A stretch of DNA of 8,092 nucleotides from an uncultured Clostridia bacterium. Lineage in GTDB: Bacteria; Bacillota; Clostridia; Christensenellales; CAG-314. Where the stretch lies: NCBI GenBank assembly GCA_937875645.1, contig CALLXO010000050.1:1-8092 (forward strand). Reading direction: 5' to 3'. Below are positions 5,181 through 8,092 of the stretch, one piece after another. The position numbers were made by a program, and so were the translations under genes. The notes beneath the pieces are model-generated. The model made no database searches, was not told the origin of the DNA, and saw only the letters and a list, made by a program, of their open reading frames with translations. The number at the start of each line of letters is the position of its first letter. The first letter of the stretch is position 1.

Positions 5181-6674
5181 ATGCAAGAAAAAAAACAAAA
5201 TATGTTTAAGTCTGACTTAATCACGCGGTTAGGTCAAAAGCAAACAGCCGTTAAATTTAAGATGTATAGTAAAGACGAAAACGTCCAAAACGTGCTGACG
5301 ACGGATGTTACGCCCTTAATTGCTAATTATCAAAGTCTTTCGGGCGAGGTAACATACGGAGGCAAGGTAGTTACAAAACTGGTAACCGTTGAGGAAAACG
5401 GTACAATTACCGGATTAAGCTACACCGTAGATTTTACTGACGAATTTAAAAACGAAAGTATAACGACAGACAGCGTTTTGGATATTAATTTAAGCGTTAT
5501 TGATATTGTTACAGAATTTGAGGGTACGGAAATTATTGTAAATGCGGTGATTGAGGCGGATATTACGCTGTATAAACGTGAGGAAAATACCTACATAGAA
5601 AGCGGCAACTTTATTTCCAAAAACTGTGAAGTAAAATTTGGCGCAACTTCGGCATATGTGGACGAAACCTTTACTGTGGGAAACGAAATGGAAATAAAGG
5701 ACAGTATCGCAAAGGTATTGTTAAGCAAAAGCGAGGCAGTGTTAAATGCCGCCAGCGTGACGGAAGGAGTGCTGACAGTAGACGGCGAAGTGTTTTTGGC
5801 TCTTACATATCTTTCGACGGATAACAACGCAGTCAAAAATGCATTGTTTAGTTTTCCCTTTACGCAGGAATTAGCGGTACAGGGCGATGGGGCAGCCAAC
5901 CTGACAGCAAAAGTTAAGATGACAAAAATCCATTTGGATGTTTTGGAAGACAGTAAAACCAGCTTGTTTAATGCAGAAGTCACTTTGGCGGTAAAAGGCA
6001 TTATTACTAATATGCAGATAGTCAACGCTTTAACTGATGCTTACAGCTTAACCAACGAAACGGCAAATACTTATTGTTCGGTCACTTCTACTTTAAGTAA
6101 AGGTTTGTTTGGCAGCCTGCAAACAGTAAACGGAATTGTAGAAACATCACTTGCAGATGCTGTGTTTAGCGGGACGGCAGGGTTAACGGTAAATATAATT
6201 GAAGTTGCCTCTTTAGCAGGCGGAATCACCGTTAAGGGGACGGTGGCAGGGACAATTTACTTTACCAAAGGCGAACAAGAAGTGGGCAGCGAAAAATTTG
6301 AAATTCCCTTTACGCTGCAAATTGAGACTCCGCTTGCCGATTTACTTACCTTTGCTTCCCTTTATGGGGCGGTCAAGCAAATTGCAATAGAAAATAACGG
6401 GGGCAAGTTAGATATTGATTGTGACATATTGTTTACTGTAAACCTAATGCAGAATATGACAGAAAGTTTTATTGCTGACGTTGCGGAAGGAGAAGCAATA
6501 GAAGACACCTTAGGTGCAATTGAGGTATGTATAGCCAAAAAAGGAGACAGCGTTTGGGAGGTAGCCAAAAACTTGCGCATGAGCGAAGAAGATTTATTAA
6601 AACTCAATCCTGACCTTACCGACCCTTTGACCAAGGACGAAAAACTTATTATATATCATCAGAGGACAGCATAA
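5181..6674 (+). CDS. sipL: SipL-like spore coat morphogenesis protein (SPOCS repeats plus LysM)
   Basis: Proteins with SPOCS (DUF3794) domains and a C-terminal LysM, such as SipL of Clostridioides difficile, bind the ATPase SpoIVA on the forespore surface and drive coat encasement. SipL does the job of SpoVID of Bacillus. In this 497-residue protein three beta-rich units share a pattern of a G-x-V strand followed about 25 residues later by P-F-T or D-F-T: about 52-90 (G-E-V-T-Y, D-F-T-D-E-F), 196-232 (G-E-V-F-L, P-F-T-Q-E-L) and 347-383 (G-T-V-A-G, P-F-T-L-Q-I). A LysM domain fills about 448-493 (K-K-G-D-S-V-W-E-V-A-K, L-L-K-L-N-P-D-L, K-L-I-I-Y). There is no signal peptide, as expected for a mother-cell cytoplasmic protein. 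AAGGGGGAG lies 6 bases before the ATG. It follows veg by 57 bases. The name is by domain layout and neighbourhood; SpoIVA is not in the window. Confidence 0.85.
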   Translation: MQEKKQNMFKSDLITRLGQKQTAVKFKMYSKDENVQNVLTTDVTPLIANYQSLSGEVTYGGKVVTKLVTVEENGTITGLSYTVDFTDEFKNESITTDSVLDINLSVIDIVTEFEGTEIIVNAVIEADITLYKREENTYIESGNFISKNCEVKFGATSAYVDETFTVGNEMEIKDSIAKVLLSKSEAVLNAASVTEGVLTVDGEVFLALTYLSTDNNAVKNALFSFPFTQELAVQGDGAANLTAKVKMTKIHLDVLEDSKTSLFNAEVTLAVKGIITNMQIVNALTDAYSLTNETANTYCSVTSTLSKGLFGSLQTVNGIVETSLADAVFSGTAGLTVNIIEVASLAGGITVKGTVAGTIYFTKGEQEVGSEKFEIPFTLQIETPLADLLTFASLYGAVKQIAIENNGGKLDIDCDILFTVNLMQNMTESFIADVAEGEAIEDTLGAIEVCIAKKGDSVWEVAKNLRMSEEDLLKLNPDLTDPLTKDEKLIIYHQRTA

Positions 6675-6685
6675 ACTCTTTTGAC

Positions 6686-6720
6686 AAAAACAGATCGGGC
6701 ATTAGCCCGATTTGTTTTTT
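6686..6720 (+). terminator. Intrinsic terminator after the SipL-like gene
   Basis: Arms 6686-6700 and 6705-6719 pair over about 15 bp with one G-T pair (core GATCGGGC / GCCCGATT) around an ATTA loop, ending in TTTTTT. It closes the veg-sipL unit and separates it from ispE. The next 130 bases up to the ispE promoter are AT-rich with nothing else I can support. Confidence 0.9.
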
Positions 6721-6851
6721 ATGCTTTTTTTGATAACGCTATATGTTACATGGCTTTTTGTATGTTTTTTAAAAACGTAATATACTTATTTAAGGCACAA
6801 TATATTAGGATGCAATATTTTTTATAAAATTGCTTATTTTTTGTGAGTATA

Positions 6852-6860
6852 TGATAAAAT
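6852..6860 (+). promoter_or_regulatory. Extended -10 promoter of ispE
   Basis: TGA followed by TAAAAT (6855-6860) is an extended -10 with one mismatch in the hexamer. The ATG starts 6 bases later, predicting a transcript that begins at the start codon. The best -35 candidate, TTGCTT at 6830-6835, is 19 bases away and weak. Confidence 0.55.
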
Positions 6861-6866
6861 AAAGGC

Positions 6867-7730
6867 ATGGTAACTTTAAAAGCTTATGGAAAAATTAATT
6901 TATGCCTTTCGGTGACAAATAAACGTGCCGATGGTTTTCATGATTTAAAAAGTCTTATTCAAACGGTGGATGTATTTGACCTGGTTAGTGTGCGGATTAA
7001 CAATACAGGAAAAATTAATGTTAACATGGATTGCGGCAAAGTCATAGAAACGCAAAAAAACAGTGCATATTTAGCGGCAAAAAACTTTTTTGAAATTTTT
7101 AGAAAGCAAGAAGGGGCGGATATTTTTATTAAAAAGAACATACCTTTTGGTAGCGGCATGGGGGGCTCTTCCGCTGATGCAAGCGGCGTAATTGCTGCGC
7201 TTTGCTTAATTTTCAACATAGACCACACTGACAATATGGTTAAATTAGCGGCGTCAAAAACGGGGAGCGATACAGTTGCGCTTTTGTCGGGCGGTTTAAA
7301 CAAACTTATTGACAGGGGAGGCACCGTGCAAAAAATATATGACTCGCCGCAATTTACTTTTGTTGTAGCAGTATCAGAAATGAGCGCCGATACTAAAACT
7401 GTTTTTAATCAATTTGATAAAAATAACGTTTATTTTGACGAAACACGGTTTGAGCAAGTGTTAGATAATCTAAATAGTAATAATTTAGAAGAATATATTT
7501 ACAACGATTTAACGGAAGCTTGTTTAGCATCATATCCGCCGCAAAAGAAATTTTTAGAGGACTGTTTTTCCGCTATGCAAAAGAGACCCACTTTGACAGG
7601 CAGCGGCAGCGCTTTGTTTTGGATAGCAAAAAACCTGTGTCAAGCACAAGAATTATGCAAACTGTTGACAAAAAATAATATTAAAGCAATTGTTTGCAAT
7701 TCAGTTCCATTTGGATTTAAAATAGAATAA
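6867..7730 (+). CDS. ispE: 4-diphosphocytidyl-2-C-methyl-D-erythritol kinase IspE
   Basis: IspE phosphorylates the 2-hydroxyl of CDP-methylerythritol with ATP, the fourth step of the MEP route to isoprenoid precursors, in the cytosol. The 287-residue protein is a standard GHMP kinase. K-I-N-L-C-L at 9-14 includes the conserved Lys9. D-G-F-H at 22-25 is the substrate-binding histidine motif. The ATP-binding glycine loop is IPFGSGMGGSSADASGVI at 92-109. Asp135 in T-G-S-D is the predicted catalytic base. L-T-G-S-G-S-A-L-F at 243-251 is the C-terminal motif. After Asp135 the usual V-x-F is replaced by T-V-A, slightly unusual. AAAGG lies only one base before the ATG, too close to act as a Shine-Dalgarno, and a -10 box ends 6 bases upstream, so translation is probably leaderless. 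Placement after veg and the SipL-like gene fits the Firmicute neighbourhood. Confidence 0.95.
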   Translation: MVTLKAYGKINLCLSVTNKRADGFHDLKSLIQTVDVFDLVSVRINNTGKINVNMDCGKVIETQKNSAYLAAKNFFEIFRKQEGADIFIKKNIPFGSGMGGSSADASGVIAALCLIFNIDHTDNMVKLAASKTGSDTVALLSGGLNKLIDRGGTVQKIYDSPQFTFVVAVSEMSADTKTVFNQFDKNNVYFDETRFEQVLDNLNSNNLEEYIYNDLTEACLASYPPQKKFLEDCFSAMQKRPTLTGSGSALFWIAKNLCQAQELCKLLTKNNIKAIVCNSVPFGFKIE

Positions 7731-7801
7731 TATTTGCTATTTGACAAAATAAAATTATCCTGTTTTTACAAAATAAACAATACCATAAAATATTATTTAA
7801 G

Positions 7802-7830
7802 TTGCTATTATTTTTAAAAGAGGTTATAAT
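7802..7830 (+). promoter_or_regulatory. Sigma-A-like promoter of the SGNH hydrolase gene
   Basis: TTGCTA (7802-7807) and a perfect TATAAT (7825-7830) are 17 bases apart. The predicted start near 7837 gives an AU-rich leader of about 77 bases, much longer than the other leaders in this window. The leader contains a weak hairpin (7870-7875 with 7881-7886) running into nine T bases. Confidence 0.7.
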
Positions 7831-7913
7831 CCTTTTTGGATTTCAAAAAAAGCAAAAACAATAAAAGATAAAATCAATTAGATTTTTTTTTGACATAAAA
7901 AGGTGAATGCAAG

Positions 7914-8092
7914 ATGAAAACATACAAAAATATCGCAATAATAGGTGACTCAATTTACAGAGGTACGCAAGTAAACGCTGAGGGGACTAAAAGATTCTTT
8001 TTTACAGATGATAAATATATCAATGAGCTGACAAAGTTGTATGGGACTAACTTTTACAATTGTTCTGCTTTTGGTTTGACAACACAAAAAGT
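7914..8092 (+). CDS. SGNH/GDSL-type hydrolase, N-terminal part (runs off the window)
   Basis: An open frame from the ATG at 7914 reaches the window end with no stop, giving 59 complete codons. It starts M-K-T-Y-K-N-I-A-I-I-G-D-S-I. The first beta strand followed by G-D-S (11-13) is block I of the SGNH/GDSL esterase family, with Ser13 as the expected nucleophile. A later N-C-S-A-F-G-L-T-T fits block II, where a glycine contributes to the oxyanion hole. The block III asparagine and block V D-x-x-H would lie beyond the window. There is no signal peptide, so the enzyme is probably cytoplasmic. AAGGTG lies 8 bases before the ATG, and a good promoter is further upstream. It could be a carbohydrate or lipid esterase; the substrate cannot be told from this fragment. 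It is not an obvious functional partner of ispE. Confidence 0.8.
   Translation, partial: MKTYKNIAIIGDSIYRGTQVNAEGTKRFFFTDDKYINELTKLYGTNFYNCSAFGLTTQK

Noticed and set aside
7831..7903. CCTTTTT near the promoter could pair with AAAAAGG at the SGNH ribosome site
   Set aside because: The expected transcription start near 7837 leaves most of CCTTTTT out of the RNA, and the match is low complexity.
1..8092. CRISPR array, insertion sequence, tRNA, rRNA, riboswitch, phage or defence genes
   Set aside because: No spaced repeats, transposase motifs, cloverleaf sequences, conserved aptamer cores or defence-type proteins were seen on either strand.

Overview
The window looks like chromosomal DNA of a low-GC, endospore-forming Firmicute, most likely a Clostridia-type bacterium. 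The evidence is the AT-rich intergenic sequence, strong sigma-A-like promoters, and above all the gene run veg, a SipL-like SPOCS/LysM spore morphogenesis protein, and ispE. In Bacillus subtilis veg and ispE lie in the same neighbourhood (yabG-veg-sspF-ispE), and a SipL-type protein with a C-terminal LysM is the clostridial counterpart of SpoVID. Species cannot be fixed from the sequence. Most of it appears to be ordinary core genome.

Left half, minus strand (transcribed right to left). An nfeD-type membrane protein gene (2159-2626) and a paraslipin/QmcA-type SPFH gene (1239-2130) form a two-gene operon with good promoter and ribosome binding sites. The SPFH reading frame is broken by an apparent one-base insertion near 1489-1490, so it is read as two overlapping pieces. 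Next come a 77-residue two-helix membrane protein (916-1149) with its own promoter, a perfect 15-bp terminator palindrome (872-909), and queH (232-855), the non-B12 epoxyqueuosine reductase of tRNA queuosine synthesis. The extreme left edge (about 1-107) holds a more GC-rich scrap that reads like the start of a spore-former-type amidase (Amidase_6) and stops after 25 codons.

Right half, plus strand. A divergent intergenic region (2627-2857) separates nfeD from a membrane-anchored Dcr2-like metallophosphoesterase (2858-3961). A 283-base AT-rich gap follows, then an unrecognised acidic protein with two zinc knuckles (4245-4796) and a terminator. Then come veg (4875-5123) and the SipL-like gene (5181-6674), probably co-transcribed, a terminator, ispE (6867-7730) of the MEP isoprenoid pathway, and the start of an SGNH/GDSL hydrolase (from 7914) that runs off the window.

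The most unusual signal is in the start regions rather than in any single gene. At queH, the metallophosphoesterase gene and ispE, a -10 hexamer lies only 6-7 bases before the ATG and no usable Shine-Dalgarno is present, which predicts leaderless mRNAs. At nfeD the predicted transcript begins at the Shine-Dalgarno itself. Other genes in the same window have normal Shine-Dalgarno sites, so two initiation modes appear to coexist. No CRISPR array, transposase, tRNA, rRNA or recognisable riboswitch was seen.
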